Source of the DNA: Phorcus lineatus
Lineage: Eukaryota > Mollusca > Gastropoda > Trochida > Trochidae
Assembly: GCA_921293015.1 (NCBI GenBank)
Contig: OV121097.1
Location: 34,845,929-34,909,928, forward strand
DNA: 64,000 nucleotides
Reading direction: 5' to 3'
The notes beneath the pieces were generated by a model. It was given only the letters and a program-made list of their open reading frames with translations. It searched no databases and was not told the origin of the DNA. The position numbers and the translations under genes are program-made. Below, one piece after another: positions 34,881 through 46,240 of the stretch; position 1 is the first letter of the stretch; each line of letters starts with the position of its first letter.

Positions 34881-34883
34881 TCT

Positions 34884-34948
34884 CCTCTCCCCCCCCCCCA
34901 CCCCCCCCCCCCCCCCCCCACCCCCCCACCCCCCCCCCCCCCCCCCCC
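34884..34948. repeat. C-rich homopolymer tract
   Basis: About 60 bp of almost pure C with a few A interruptions. The opposite strand is G-rich and could form G-quadruplexes. Its exact length is unreliable because homopolymers are sequencing-error prone. The minus-strand poly-Gly frame across it is an artefact. Confidence 0.8.
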
Positions 34949-35149
34949 GTGCTCATAATTTATACACATTCTTGGAACTGGACAAGAATGTGACAAAAGA
35001 CATGTTTTGCCTAGAATAAGACAATTCAATGCCCCCTTGCTGAGTTGAATATAACCCCAACTGTCATTCTTGCGTACATTTTCCAGTGTAGAAAATGAAC
35101 ATATCTTAATCATATTTATTGTTATTTAAAGAAGACTTACACAGAAGAA

Positions 35150-38100
35150 TGTTTTTGAGTTGTCGTACAACGCTTTAAAAGCACGACCCTAAAACGGAAT
35201 TCATATCAATACTTTTGACTCAATAGAGCGATTTAAAGGTTTTTAAACATAATAAGTTATTCTACAAACACTGATCTGACAAGTTTGGCTATCATTGGTC
35301 AAGTTTTAGATTTGTGGGATAGCTTTTAGTCTGTTAATTTTGACCTGACCTCGACCCAAAACGGGAAAACGTCTTTAAAATCTATATTTTCGTCCCAATG
35401 GTACGCAATTTTGTTTTAACATGTATATAATCATGATACAAGATGATCTGGCAGGTTTGGCTACCTTTTGTCAAGTATTAGATATTTTACATAGGTTTGA
35501 ATATATCAATTTTGACAGGACCTCGACCCAAAACGGGAAAACGTCTTTAAAATCTATATTTTCGACCCAATGGTGCGCAATTTTGTTTTAACATGCGTAG
35601 ATTCATGATACATGGTGATCTAGCAAGTTTGGCTATCATTGGTCATCTAATAGATATTTTACATAGGTTTGAATATTTCAATTTTGACAGGACCTCGACC
35701 CAAAACGGGAAAACGTCTTTAAAATCTATATTTTCGTCCCAATGGTGCGCAATTTTGTTTTAACATGTATATAATCATGATACACGATGATCTGGCAAGT
35801 TTGGCTACCTTGTGTCAAGTATTAGATATTTTACATAGGTTTGAATTTGTTAATTTTGACAGGACCTCGACCCAAAACGGGAAAACGCCTTTAAAATCTA
35901 TATTTTCGTCCCAATGGTGCGCAATTTTATTTTAACGTGTGAAGAGTCATGATGCACGATGATCTGGCAGGTTTGGCTACCTTGTGTCAAGTATTAGATA
36001 TTTTACATAGGTTTGAATATTCTATTTTTGACAGGACCTCGACCCAAAACGGGAAAACGTCTTTAAAATCTATATTTTCGTCCCAGTGGTGCGCAATTTT
36101 GTTTTAACGTGTGTAGAGTCATGATGCACGATGATCTGGCAAGTTTGGCTACCTTGTGTCAAGTATTAGATATTTTACATAGGTTTGAATATTCTATTTT
36201 TGACAGGACCTCGACCCAAAACGGGAAAACGCCTTTAAAATCTATATTTTCGTCCCAGTGGTGCACAATTTTGTTTTAACGTGTGTAGAGTCATGATGCA
36301 CGATGATCTGGCAAGTTTGGCTACCTTGTGTCAAGTATTAGATATTTTACATAGGTTTGAATATTTCAATTTTGACAGGACCTCGACCCAAAACGGGAAA
36401 ACGCCTTTAAAATCTATATTTTCGTCCCAATGGTACGCAATTTTGTTTTAACGTGTGTAGAGTCATGATGCACGATGATCTGGCAGGTTTGGCTACCTTG
36501 TGTCAAGTATTAGATATTTTACATAGGTTTGAATATTTCAATTTTGACAGGACCTCGACCCTAAACGGGAAAACGCCTTTAAAATATATATTTTCGTCCC
36601 AGTGGTGCGCAATTTTGTTTTAACGTGTGTAGAGTCATGATGCACGATGATCTGGCAAGTTTGGCTACCTTGTGTCAAGTATTAGATATTTTACATAGGT
36701 TTGAATATTTCAATTTTGACAGGACCTCGACCCAAAACGGGAAAACGCCTTTAAAATCTATATTTTCGTCCCAGTGGTGCGCAGTTTTGTTTTAACGTGT
36801 GTAGAGTCATGATGCACGATGATCTGGCAAGTTTGGCTACCTTGTGTCAAGTATTAGATATTTTACATAGGTTTGAATATTTCAATTTTGACAGGACCTC
36901 GACCCAAAACGGGAAAACGCCTTTAAAATCTATATTTTCGTCCCAGTGGTGCGCAATTTTGTTTTAACATGTATATAATCATGATACACGATGATCTGGC
37001 AAGTTTGGCTACCTTGTGTCAAGTATTAGATATTTTACATAGGTTTGAATTTGTTAATTTTGACAGGACCTCGACCCAAAACGGGAAAACGCCTTTAAAA
37101 TCTATATTTTCGTCCCAATGGTGCGCAATTTTATTTTAACGTGTGAAGAGTCATGATGCACGATGATCTGGCAGGTTTGGCTACCTTGTGTCAAGTATTA
37201 GATATTTTACATAGGTTTGAATATTCTATTTTTGACAGGACCTCGACCCAAAACGGGAAAACGTCTTTAAAATCTATATTTTCGTCCCAGTGGTGCGCAA
37301 TTTTGTTTTAACGTGTGTAGAGTCATGATGCACGATGATCTGGCAAGTTTGGCTACCTTGTGTCAAGTATTAGATATTTTACATAGGTTTGAATATTCTA
37401 TTTTTGACAGGACCTCGACCCAAAACGGGAAAACGCCTTTAAAATCTATATTTTCGTCCCAGTGGTGCACAATTTTGTTTTAACGTGTGTAGAGTCATGA
37501 TGCACGATGATCTGGCAAGTTTGGCTACCTTGTGTCAAGTATTAGATATTTTACATAGGTTTGAATATTTCAATTTTGACAGGACCTCGACCCAAAACGG
37601 GAAAACGCCTTTAAAATCTATATTTTCGTCCCAATGGTACGCAATTTTGTTTTAACGTGTGTAGAGTCATGATGCACGATGATCTGGCAGGTTTGGCTAC
37701 CTTGTGTCAAGTATTAGATATTTTACATAGGTTTGAATATTTCAATTTTGACAGGACCTCGACCCTAAACGGGAAAACGCCTTTAAAATATATATTTTCG
37801 TCCCAGTGGTGCGCAATTTTGTTTTAACGTGTGTAGAGTCATGATGCACGATGATCTGGCAAGTTTGGCTACCTTGTGTCAAGTATTAGATATTTTACAT
37901 AGGTTTGAATATTTCAATTTTGACAGGACCTCGACCCAAAACGGGAAAACGCCTTTAAAATCTATATTTTCGTCCCAGTGGTGCGCAATTTTGTTTTAAC
38001 GTGTGTAGAGTCATGATGCACGATGATCTGGCAAGTTTGGCTACCATTGGTAAAGTATTAGATATTTTACATAGGTTTGAATATTTCAATTTTGACAGGA

Positions 38101-38860
38101 CCTCGACCCAAAACGGGAAAACGCCTTTAAAATCTATATTTTCGTCCCAATGGTACGCAATTTTGTTTTAACGTGTGTCGAGTCATGATGCACGATGATC
38201 TGGCAAGTTTGGCTACCATTGGTAAAGTATTAGATATTTTACATAGGTTTGAATATTTCAATTTTGACAGGACCTCGACCCAAAACGGGAAAACGTCTTT
38301 AAAATCTATATTTTCGTCCCAATGGTGCGCAATTTTGTTTTAACATGTATATAATCATGATACACGATGATCTGGCAAGTTTGGCTACCTTGTGTCAAGT
38401 ATTAGATATTTTACATAGGTTTGAATTTGTTAATTTTGACAGGACCTCGACCCAAAACGGGAAAACGCCTTTAAAATCTATATTTTCGTCCCAGTGGTGC
38501 GCAATTTTGTTTTAACGTGTGTAGAGTCATGATGCACGATGATCTGGCAAGTTTAGCTACCTTGTGTCAAGTATTAGATATTTTACATAGGTTTGAATAT
38601 TTCAATTTTGACAGGACCTCGACCCAAAACGGGAAAACGCCTTTAAAATCTATATTTTCGTATTTATTTGGCATAGTTTTGAATACGCGTTTAAAATATG
38701 TACTGTTGATCCAGTGGTGATTATTTGGTTTTGTTTTAACATGTTCTGGTACATAATTCCGTTAGTCAACTATTGAAAATTAAGCATTTCTTTTAATTTG
38801 TTAAATATGACTCAAAACGCCAATAACATCTTTACTGATTATTGCGCTGTTTTGTTCACT
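35150..38860 (-). repeat. 172-bp satellite array B, inverted relative to array A
   Basis: ACGGGAAAAC recurs every 172 bp (35361, 35533, 35705 and onward) and the monomer is the reverse complement of array A's. A seven-monomer block is duplicated: the variant TAACATGTATATAATCATGA occurs at 35761 and 36965 (1204 bp = 7 x 172) and again at 38341 (8 x 172 later). Other variants (TTTTATTTTAACGTGTGAAG; GACCCTAAACGGG) repeat with the same 1204-bp spacing. Both edges are degenerate. Frames such as 38517-38720 are satellite translation, not genes. Confidence 0.95.
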
Positions 38861-38889
38861 ATTGTACATTTATCTAACTTTGAACTGGC

Positions 38890-40120
38890 GACATATAGCT
38901 TATGTAGGGAAACTGTTTTGGAAATATATTCATATTGGTAATCCTAAATTGAGCAATATATTTTGAACCTAATTTAATCATTTCTAGCACGTATTCGATA
39001 CAGCATTAAAAAATTATAGAATAAATTGTAGCCAAAGTTATCATTTTTTTAAACAACTATACAATGTATATTATACATAATACATATGGCGAGATAATTG
39101 AATATTTATATATAAGATGCATAACCTATCTACGTCCAATACGATAGTTTGAACACAGAGGTCAAAGTAAATCTACGGCATTTTCTCTTGAAATATTTCA
39201 AAATGCGATGTAGTTCAACTCATGACGGTTCATTTTCTGTTTTATTTGTTTAACACATTCATACGTTTATTAAACTATCATACTTTTTCTAATTTGAATT
39301 GAACTCTAGTTTCGATCAATGCATTTTGCTCCCCAATAACTCAAGAGTAAAGAGTAAAAATGTATTTAACTCAAAGTCACAACCATTACATATTCACATT
39401 CAACATTTTACTTTAACCTAAGACCTCATGACATAAGGATTATCTTTAAACCTCTGTGTTTGGGTATTCCTGCTTCCGTGGTTCTAGGCTCCTTTCAAAT
39501 TTATTTCTTATGAGATAGTCAAAGATAAATATAGTAAAAATGTCATTTTTATAGAAATAACTGATAAATATGTTTTATTTAGAATATTACATACGTTTAA
39601 TTTTTTTGTTTTTAAACTCAATTTATTTTCTATAATGGAAATATTAAGAAAATATTTGTCAGACAGCAAATAAAAAAATAAAGAAAGAGAATCCAAACTA
39701 TAAATATAGTCGCAAGCGACGACAATGCCAGGATTCAGCGAAATATGAGCACCCGTGGCTCTTGGGGGCAAACTAAGTGCTTTTCCAAGTTAAGAGAGCG
39801 TTTTTGAAGACATTTTTAGTACACTGCAGTTGATTTAGCCGTATTCGGAAGCAAAATGACGTTTTATATACGTTTTCAGTAAGTAGAGAGACATAGGAGC
39901 GGAAGTGAGGTTTACTCGATGTACACGGCCTGCTGCCAGTTGAGGCAAGAAAGTAACAACATCAAAATGTGAGGGGTATCTGGAGGGGAGGCAGTAGAGG
40001 TGTGAAAGTTGAAAAAGGGTTAGTGTTTTCCTTCGGCGTGATCAGGTGCTTTGCCGACACTGGAATATAGTTCCCGAATGCTGGTACATAGGTTGAGGGT
40101 CTTATTATATATAAATAATC
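38890..40120. other. Right arm of the 16.4-kb element, unassigned
   Basis: No gene or repeat family was recognised in this AT-rich part. It is not an inverted copy of the left arm (25520-26580). Confidence 0.3.
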
Positions 40121-40125
40121 AAGAC

Positions 40126-40401
40126 TAGGTCAGGTCAGGTCAGGTCAGGTCAGGTCAGGTCAGGTCAGGTCAGGTCAGGTCAGGTCAGGTCAGGTCAGGT
40201 CAGGTCAGGTCAGGTCAGGTCAGGTCAGGTCAGGTCAGGTCAGGTCAGGTCAGGTCAGGTCAGGTCAGGTCAGGTCAGGTCAGGTCAGGTCAGGTCAGGT
40301 CAGGTCAGGTCAGGTCAGGTCAGGTCAGGTCAGGTCAGGTCAGGTCAGGTCAGGTCAGGTCAGGTCAGGTCAGGTCAGGTCAGGTCAGGTCAGGTCAGGT
40401 C
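40126..40401. repeat. (AGGTC)n pentanucleotide microsatellite, ~55 copies
   Basis: 276 bp of apparently perfect AGGTC repeats. Every period recreates AGGTCA, the nuclear-receptor half-site, although at a spacing (5 bp, overlapping) that cannot be bound simultaneously. The perfection implies recent expansion. Confidence 0.95.
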
Positions 40402-41561
40402 GGCTTTTTTGCTCGCTTCTCTGCCTGTCTGATCAGATTTTGACAGTTACTGACGCACTTGTGTGCGTTTGGTCATCTCGCGCACGCTGTCCATACGTCC
40501 AGTCGTACGGACTTCTGCTGCATAAAGCCATTTCGGCCTTCTCTAGACTGTCAATTACGTGATAATTCATAAGACATCGAAGAGTATTTCTTCAAACTTC
40601 TGCCCCATGTTGCATGTCTTGACAGGAAGGGTGTTTTCCTTCAACCTTTCAAATTAACCCTTGCTAGCGCATTTAGAGAATCTTGATACAAGAGCAATGT
40701 AGAGTATTTCTGTCAACTTTTGCCCTTTCACACATGCAAGAGCGCATGTACCTGCATTTGGACATGTCACACGTCTTGACCGTTCTTCAATATTGATGTT
40801 TTCCTTCAATTGTTTGCAATTTAACCCTTGCTAACGCACTTAATTGACATATAGTATGATGCAAACTTTGACTCCCTCGTGTGAACTGAAATGACTGTTC
40901 GCGATCCATTTTATTCTTGATTCTTAATGACCTCGATCATGTTTACCTCTCATGCAAAATTCATGAAATTCGACGGGTAGGTATTTGAGTTATCTGCCCT
41001 TGAAGTTTGCGATTTTTGAAAATTTTGAAAATTGGAATGGTCGCTGTGGAAAAAGTATTGTGAATTTTTAGATTCTGAGACAATGTAGTTATAGGCCAAT
41101 GCTTTAACTACTTATCATGTAAATATCGGGTCTCTACTGCAAGTATTAGCAGAGTGGTGATCCCTCAAATGTGCATGGGGTCGTGAACTTGCAAAAAGTG
41201 TGAAAATTCAAGATGGCGCCGAAATCACGTGACTTACGAATTCGCCATGATTTACTTTTTTGCTTGCAATTTAATTGCGCATCTTTTGAAACAAGTTTCA
41301 AGTCTGTAAGTCAATTTTGAAAAATTTTCCAATGTTAATTTTGAAAATTTTGAATGGTACTGAGCCTTTAATGCAATGTCCGAATTGGCTGAAAAGTTTC
41401 ATGTCGCGAGGTCTTCGTAAGGGCTATAAGACTGTAAAGATTGGTTGTAATTGAGTCGCTAGTTTTGGCTGAATCTTGCTCACAAGAATCGTGGAATAAT
41501 AATAATAAAAAACACGCCAATAACAATAAGGATTCAGCATTTCTGCTGAATCCTTAATTAA
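40402..41561. repeat. Unclassified repeat with internal duplication and terminal hairpin
   Basis: Two related segments (near 40590-40680 and 40715-40855) share GTGTTTTCCTTCAACCTTT/GATGTTTTCCTTCAATTGTT and AACCCTTGCTARCGCA. The right end has an (AAT)n-like stretch, AACACGCCAATAACAATAAG and a perfect 12-bp stem hairpin at 41528-41555 (AAGGATTCAGCA, loop TTTC). It looks like the end of another, non-coding mobile element nested in the right arm. Confidence 0.4.
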
Positions 41562-41791
41562 CAGCAATATTCAAACAGCGCGAGCAGAAAGAAGGTACAG
41601 TGAGTGTGGTTCGTTTCCACAACGCAATCCTTCTTTTGCAGCTACGGGGCAAATCGCGCTCGACTTTCCAAGCGGACGAAGTCGAAAATAGGCTAATAAA
41701 ATCAAAAGCTGTTTTTCTTGGCACACAAAGGCTTTTTTTCACTTAACCATACCATTTAATGATTTTCAATGAGGCAATTGGATTTATTTAT

Positions 41792-41835
41792 ATAGATTTC
41801 CAGGTTTGGGTCGTTTCCCGGTTTGGGTCGTTACA
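41792..41835 (-). repeat. Right terminal inverted repeat of the 16.4-kb element
   Basis: Its reverse complement starts TGTAACGACCCAAACCGGGA and contains the same duplicated CGACCCAAACC core as the left end. AACGCA follows at 41836-41841, matching the left flank. Confidence 0.8.
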
Positions 41836-42479
41836 AACGCACGCCAGCACCGGGCGGCTTATATGTCAACTGTGCAGACACGTTGTATTCACATCACAAA
41901 GATCTAAACTTTTCAATGGACATGACTTTTCTATGCTAAGAGGAGCTTTCATAAGTGAAGGCTTTTTGCACTTCACTTTATGTTGTATTTTCAATACCTT
42001 AAATGGGAACAATAACTAAGCGACAAAATAATCCATATGTGAGATATATTCCTGGTGGACAAAATGACCCTTTACAAGTCCCAGGATGTGTTAAACTCAT
42101 CAAAGGTTTTAATTTGAAATCATTCGAAATTTTATATACAAGTTTATATGTATATGAGTGCTAGTGTTTTGGCTGCCAGGAAGATTAGTAATGACCTGTA
42201 GCCTAGCAATTATGTTATGAAAATTTAACCACATAAATACCCGATGACAGCTCAAATACAACCAAATTTGAGCTTGCTTAATGTTCATGAATTTGTCGTA
42301 GAGAAGATATATCCTAAATAGAAATACTTTTTCTATTGATTTGGATACATTTACTGTATGATGACAATTATCTTAAGTGTCCAAATTCCATTCATATATA
42401 AAATTCCTTTTTAAAATATCATATAAGCGAATAAAAGCAAAACCAATCTCAAAATCCAAACTGAAAATTATAAATGCAA

Positions 42480-43545
42480 GATCTGACGTTTGACACTATT
42501 TGGAGGACCGGTCTCTGATTCAAAATGATCAAATCTGGAATTGATGGAAGATTTATGACTCTAGTTAAAAACATGTATCACAATACTAAATCCTCGGTCT
42601 CGGCGAACAATGAAGTATCTGTCTTCTTTCCCTGTCGTGCTGGCGTGCGACTCATTCATATTCTTCAATCATAATCATGATATTGATGCTAATCCATGGC
42701 TTTTATCTGTCAAAACTATCTTAGATAATTGTGGTCTTATGTCTTTATACATCCAAATAAAAACCTCTTGGCTTTTGCTACAAGTAGAATCAGTTCTAAA
42801 AGACCAATTTAATCAGTCCTGGCGCTCAGAGGTTACATCCAGTTCCAAAGGACAATATTACAAACTTTTGAAAGAAAAACTAAGTTTTGAGAATTATCTC
42901 TTTTTGTCTTAACATATTTCTTTACCAATACTTCGCTCTAGAACTACTTATCATAGACTCCCTGTAGAAACTGGACGCTGGCAAAATACTATTAAGCAAG
43001 AAAGAGCATGTAAATTATGTCATCCCCCTGCAGTTGGTGATGAGTTCCATTATTTGTTAAAGTGTACAGCCCTGAACCATGATCGCTGTATTCTTATTGA
43101 CAACTTCTATTTTACATTGCCGAACCCAATTAAATTCAAAAGGCTACTTACTTATAATAACACAAAGGTGCTGAAAAAGCTTGCAAAATATATTTTTAAG
43201 ATTATTAACATTATTATTAACATTATTTTTAAGAATTGCTAGATTTTTTTAGTATGAATGAGGATTAATTGTATCGGTAGAATTACAAACACATGCTCTA
43301 TTAATATATAATGCAAATTTTACAAGTTGTATATATTTTAAAATGCTATTGAAATGTGTTATGATTAAATCTTGGAACAGATATATTTATGTCTATAGCT
43401 TTTGTTTATATCATTGTGTCAATGTGAAATTTTTTCTGTCTCTGCTGTCTTTATTAATTTGTATATAAATCATTTATATATAATTTTTTGCTCTTGTACC
43501 ACCGTTGGTGGCGATTTGAGCTCAATAAACGAATCTGAATCAACC
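42480..43545 (+). mobile_element. Non-LTR retrotransposon, 3' end, 5'-truncated
   Basis: The translation carries an RT thumb-like segment (IKSGIDGRFMTLVKNMYHNT) and then a C-terminal region. The latter includes TTYHRLPVETGRWQN, a Cys/His motif CKLCHPPAVGDEFHYLLKC and KKLAKYIFKII, ending ~43240. Stops and frame changes are present. The 3' UTR ends with CACCGTTGGTGGCGATTTG and AATAAACGAATCTGAATC, the sort of (TGAATC)-type tail seen in invertebrate LINEs. Clade not assigned. Confidence 0.75.
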
Positions 43546-43549
43546 TAGT

Positions 43550-45368
43550 AAACAAAAGTTTTCAATAAAGTAGCTAAGAAATCACTGAAGACCTAGAAAA
43601 AGAAAACATTCAACCAACCTGAACGCGAGCCAACCGTGTAGTTATTGCATTGCGTAAGGCTTTGCTTGTGACTGTAGGCTGAAGCGATCACATGTCTTCA
43701 TAGAATTTAGTTTGTCTGTTAGTTACGCCGAGTATCATATCATGTTGCTGATTCATACCATAAAGCTCAAACTTGCTTTGAAATACTGAGAATAAAGTCT
43801 TTTTTAACTGAGTTATAAAAACAAAATCTTTGTTATTGATTTCTGATAGTCTGAGGGATAAGTAAAACGAATTGGTGTTACATTTTGTATTTTGTGAGTG
43901 TCAGCTTATGCATCAATATGAGTTCCCGATTTATATAAGTTGCTTTTAATGTTTTATTAATAAATATGTTCTGAATTTAGTTATTTCTCAAAATGTAAGC
44001 ATAGTTTAATTATTAACGGTGTCTTATAACCTACAGTGACGTCACTCTTTTGTTCTTGCGGGACACTATTTTTTGAAATTCACCTCAAACCTAAATAACG
44101 TTTTCGCAGGCAGTTATCGTTTTCATGTCAATCTACCCGGGGAAATTATCTTAATAATGCGCTCTGCCTAGGGCAATTTTCTTGACATTTTCCTTCACAC
44201 ATAATATTCTTCTTATAATAAGATAATATTGTTGGATTTTAGTTCAAGTCACAGTGTTTACTCATAGTCTCTTTCGAAGGATAATTCAGCTTTTACATAT
44301 CAATCGGCAATTGTATTAACATGGCGGCTTGAACCTCATGCACCACTATTCCGTAAGACGACGAACATACCGCCGGACCACAGTGGCTTATACGACAACC
44401 ATTCAATTTTACAGCCTTACATTTAAATAAGGTATGATTACTGTGTCCAACATAAGGTTAATCTAATTAATTCAGAGCAAATAAGAAATAACACACGAGC
44501 CGCCCATTAGAGGTCCATACCCTCTTATTCGCGTAATCTGTCAAATCGGTCAAATCAGTGCATATATATATATATATATATAATTAGTTAGCCGTTTAAT
44601 AAAAATGATAAAACTTTACAGCTCATAACCAGCTCCCATACCAAACAAGTCCAACCAATAGGCCCCTTCCCCCTTTTCCAGTTTTAGTTAAATCAACGTA
44701 ATCATATCTAGAGGGCAATTTATGAAATGGATAAAAAATAACCCCTTCCCCCACCCCCCACTCATAATTACCACCCGCATTCATAACCTCAACTCAAAAC
44801 CAACCTCCTCTCCAATTTTTTGGCTTTCAAAATGTGCACCCCGTTTACTCAAAAAGCCCTATTCGCCTCTGTCTTAACGTAACTATATATTTCTTTGTTC
44901 CCCAAGGTTATCTTTAATCAAAACCGTTTCTGCTGTTTCTGTCGGTTTATAAGTTAGATTAAACAAGACCCGTGGGCATTATAAAAAGTAAGCCCTCACC
45001 CGTTAACATTTTAAGTAATATCAGTGGGTCACGTTTTATCCTACACATGAACTATATACAAATGCAGTTTTCACTTAATTTTTTACAATTGAATAGTTCT
45101 CTTAAGTTAAGCTTATCTTTTCAAAACAAAGTGAAAGTGGGATTGCTAAGGTGGTCCTTCTTTTGTGTAAGTTACCATCTACATGCAGGTACATTTTGAA
45201 AAGAAAAAAACCCTTCATGCGAAATAAGCATTACAGTTTGTCAAGCGACAGGAGCTATTACCAAAACGTTTAACCTATCTAAGTATATATGTTGATTCGC
45301 CTTCACTAACATACCTCGGACACATACATGTACTTCAATCCATCGCTTGCCTTAGACATAGCTTTAAT
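43550..45368. other. Non-coding stretch
   Basis: A short (AT)n lies at 44563-44582. Nothing else was recognised except AACCAACCTGAACGC at 43612-43626, which matches the left flank of the 16.4-kb element. Confidence 0.35.
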
Positions 45369-45371
45369 CGG

Positions 45372-45686
45372 GTAGGGGGCGTGATAGCGCAGTGGTTAGC
45401 GCGATTGGCTTCGGATCAGGAGGTCCGTGGTTCGAATCCCGCCAGCAACTTTGTCTGCAGTAGAGAACTGTTCTACACGCAGTCAGGTTTGGGTACAATG
45501 CTACACTGGAATTCAGCGCAGTTCCACCCATTGTTTGCTGGGTTCCAGCCGATGCTCGCAGGTTTCACCGCAATGCATAGCCATAATAGTGTTGCGGGCT
45601 TTCTCCCTGCAATAATACTAGCAGCCGCGATATAAGTGAAATAATCTTGAAAGCGGCGTTAAACACCAACTCACCTCACCTCGCCT
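45372..45686 (+). repeat. tRNA-Arg-derived SINE, family B, full length
   Basis: The head has the A box TAGCGCAGTGGTTAGCGC, the arm GGCTTCGGATCAGGAGG and the B box GGTTCGAATCC. The anticodon region resembles tRNA-Arg(TCG). The body matches the copies at 2808-3134 and 6950-7266. The 3' end has GCCGC(24-nt loop)GCGGC, TTAAAC and CTCACCTCACC. The acceptor arm is not complementary, so it is not a tRNA gene. Confidence 0.85.
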
Positions 45687-45689
45687 TAA

Positions 45690-46138
45690 TCGGGTAATTT
45701 GCAAATTACCTCATGACAGAAAAAGGTGTCATTACTGACACAAAAAGAATAAGAAATTGGTAGGGGTAAATCTGTATGGAACGACCTTCGTTTCTAAACG
45801 GAAATGTAGCCAACTATAACCAATTATAAATGAATTAATGCAAAGGATGGGAGGTAATATCTAATATCGTTTTTTTACATTTGTTTTTATCTCTATTCGC
45901 AATAGATGCATATACTACTCTCTTGAGGTTTGCTTCTCACAGGATCTGTTTTTACAATCTCGAGAAGGAATATGTTTATATTTTTTAAAAATATTTGAAT
46001 TACCTGGTAAATGGTCAACGTGCAATCGTTGAAGGTATGATGTTTTTATTGATAAATGTTCATGATTTTTTTAGGATAAATGTATCTATTCTTCTCTTCC
46101 ATTATATTACAAAATTTCAAAATAAGACTTAATCACCT
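45690..46138. other. Unassigned stretch
   Basis: No coding or repeat features were recognised. Confidence 0.3.
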
Positions 46139-46148
46139 ATCAAAAGAT

Positions 46149-46240
46149 CATTCTCTCCCAATAGAGGTAGCTCCGTCATAAATTCCAATACAACGTTGTA
46201 TAGGAATTTATGACGGAGCTAACTCTGTTGGGAGAGAAAG
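46149..46240. mobile_element. 92-bp palindromic MITE with 9-bp target duplication
   Basis: CWTTCTCTCCCAA at one end mirrors TTGGGAGAGAAWG at the other. Almost the entire element pairs with itself around ACAACGTTGT. TCAAAAGAT occurs directly outside at both ends (46140-46148 and 46241-46249). Duplication length suggests mobilisation by an hAT- or Mutator-type transposase. Confidence 0.8.

Larger units (their letters stand above)
25476..41835. mobile_element. 16.4-kb TIR-bounded element with inverted 172-bp satellite arms
   Basis: Terminal inverted repeats of ~45 bp start TGTARCGACCCAAACCGGG at both ends, and AACGCA is duplicated outside (25470-25475; 41836-41841). Inside, from left to right: ~1.1 kb unique, satellite array A (26580-30400), ~4.7 kb with a mariner relic and a poly-C tract, satellite array B in inverse orientation (35150-38860), and ~3 kb including (AGGTC)n and a hairpin-ended repeat. 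No transposase for the element is visible, so it is presumably non-autonomous. TGT..ACA ends resemble DDE-integrase-type ends, and 6-bp duplications are known for Polintons. However, neither Polinton AG..CT ends nor any Polinton gene is seen, so the class is unassigned. Confidence 0.7.

Noticed and set aside
34853..35113. Minus-strand frame with a poly-glycine stretch
   Set aside because: It is created by translating the C-rich homopolymer tract.
38517..38720. 67-residue frame inside satellite array B
   Set aside because: It is satellite monomer translation without any coding feature.
26580..38860. Regular repeat spacing considered as a CRISPR array
   Set aside because: The period is 172 bp with no variable spacers, and the whole unit repeats. 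This is a satellite in a eukaryotic genome.
41206..41232. AAGATGGCG and CACGTG considered as promoter motifs
   Set aside because: They are within a repeated, non-coding segment with no gene start nearby.
25476..41835. Assigning the giant element to Polinton/Maverick
   Set aside because: Although a 6-bp target duplication and 16-kb size fit, the ends are TGT..ACA and no polymerase, integrase or capsid-type gene is visible.
45376..45450. tRNA-Arg gene candidate
   Set aside because: A and B boxes and an anticodon-like arm are present, but the acceptor stem does not pair and the sequence continues into a repeated ~310-bp SINE body.
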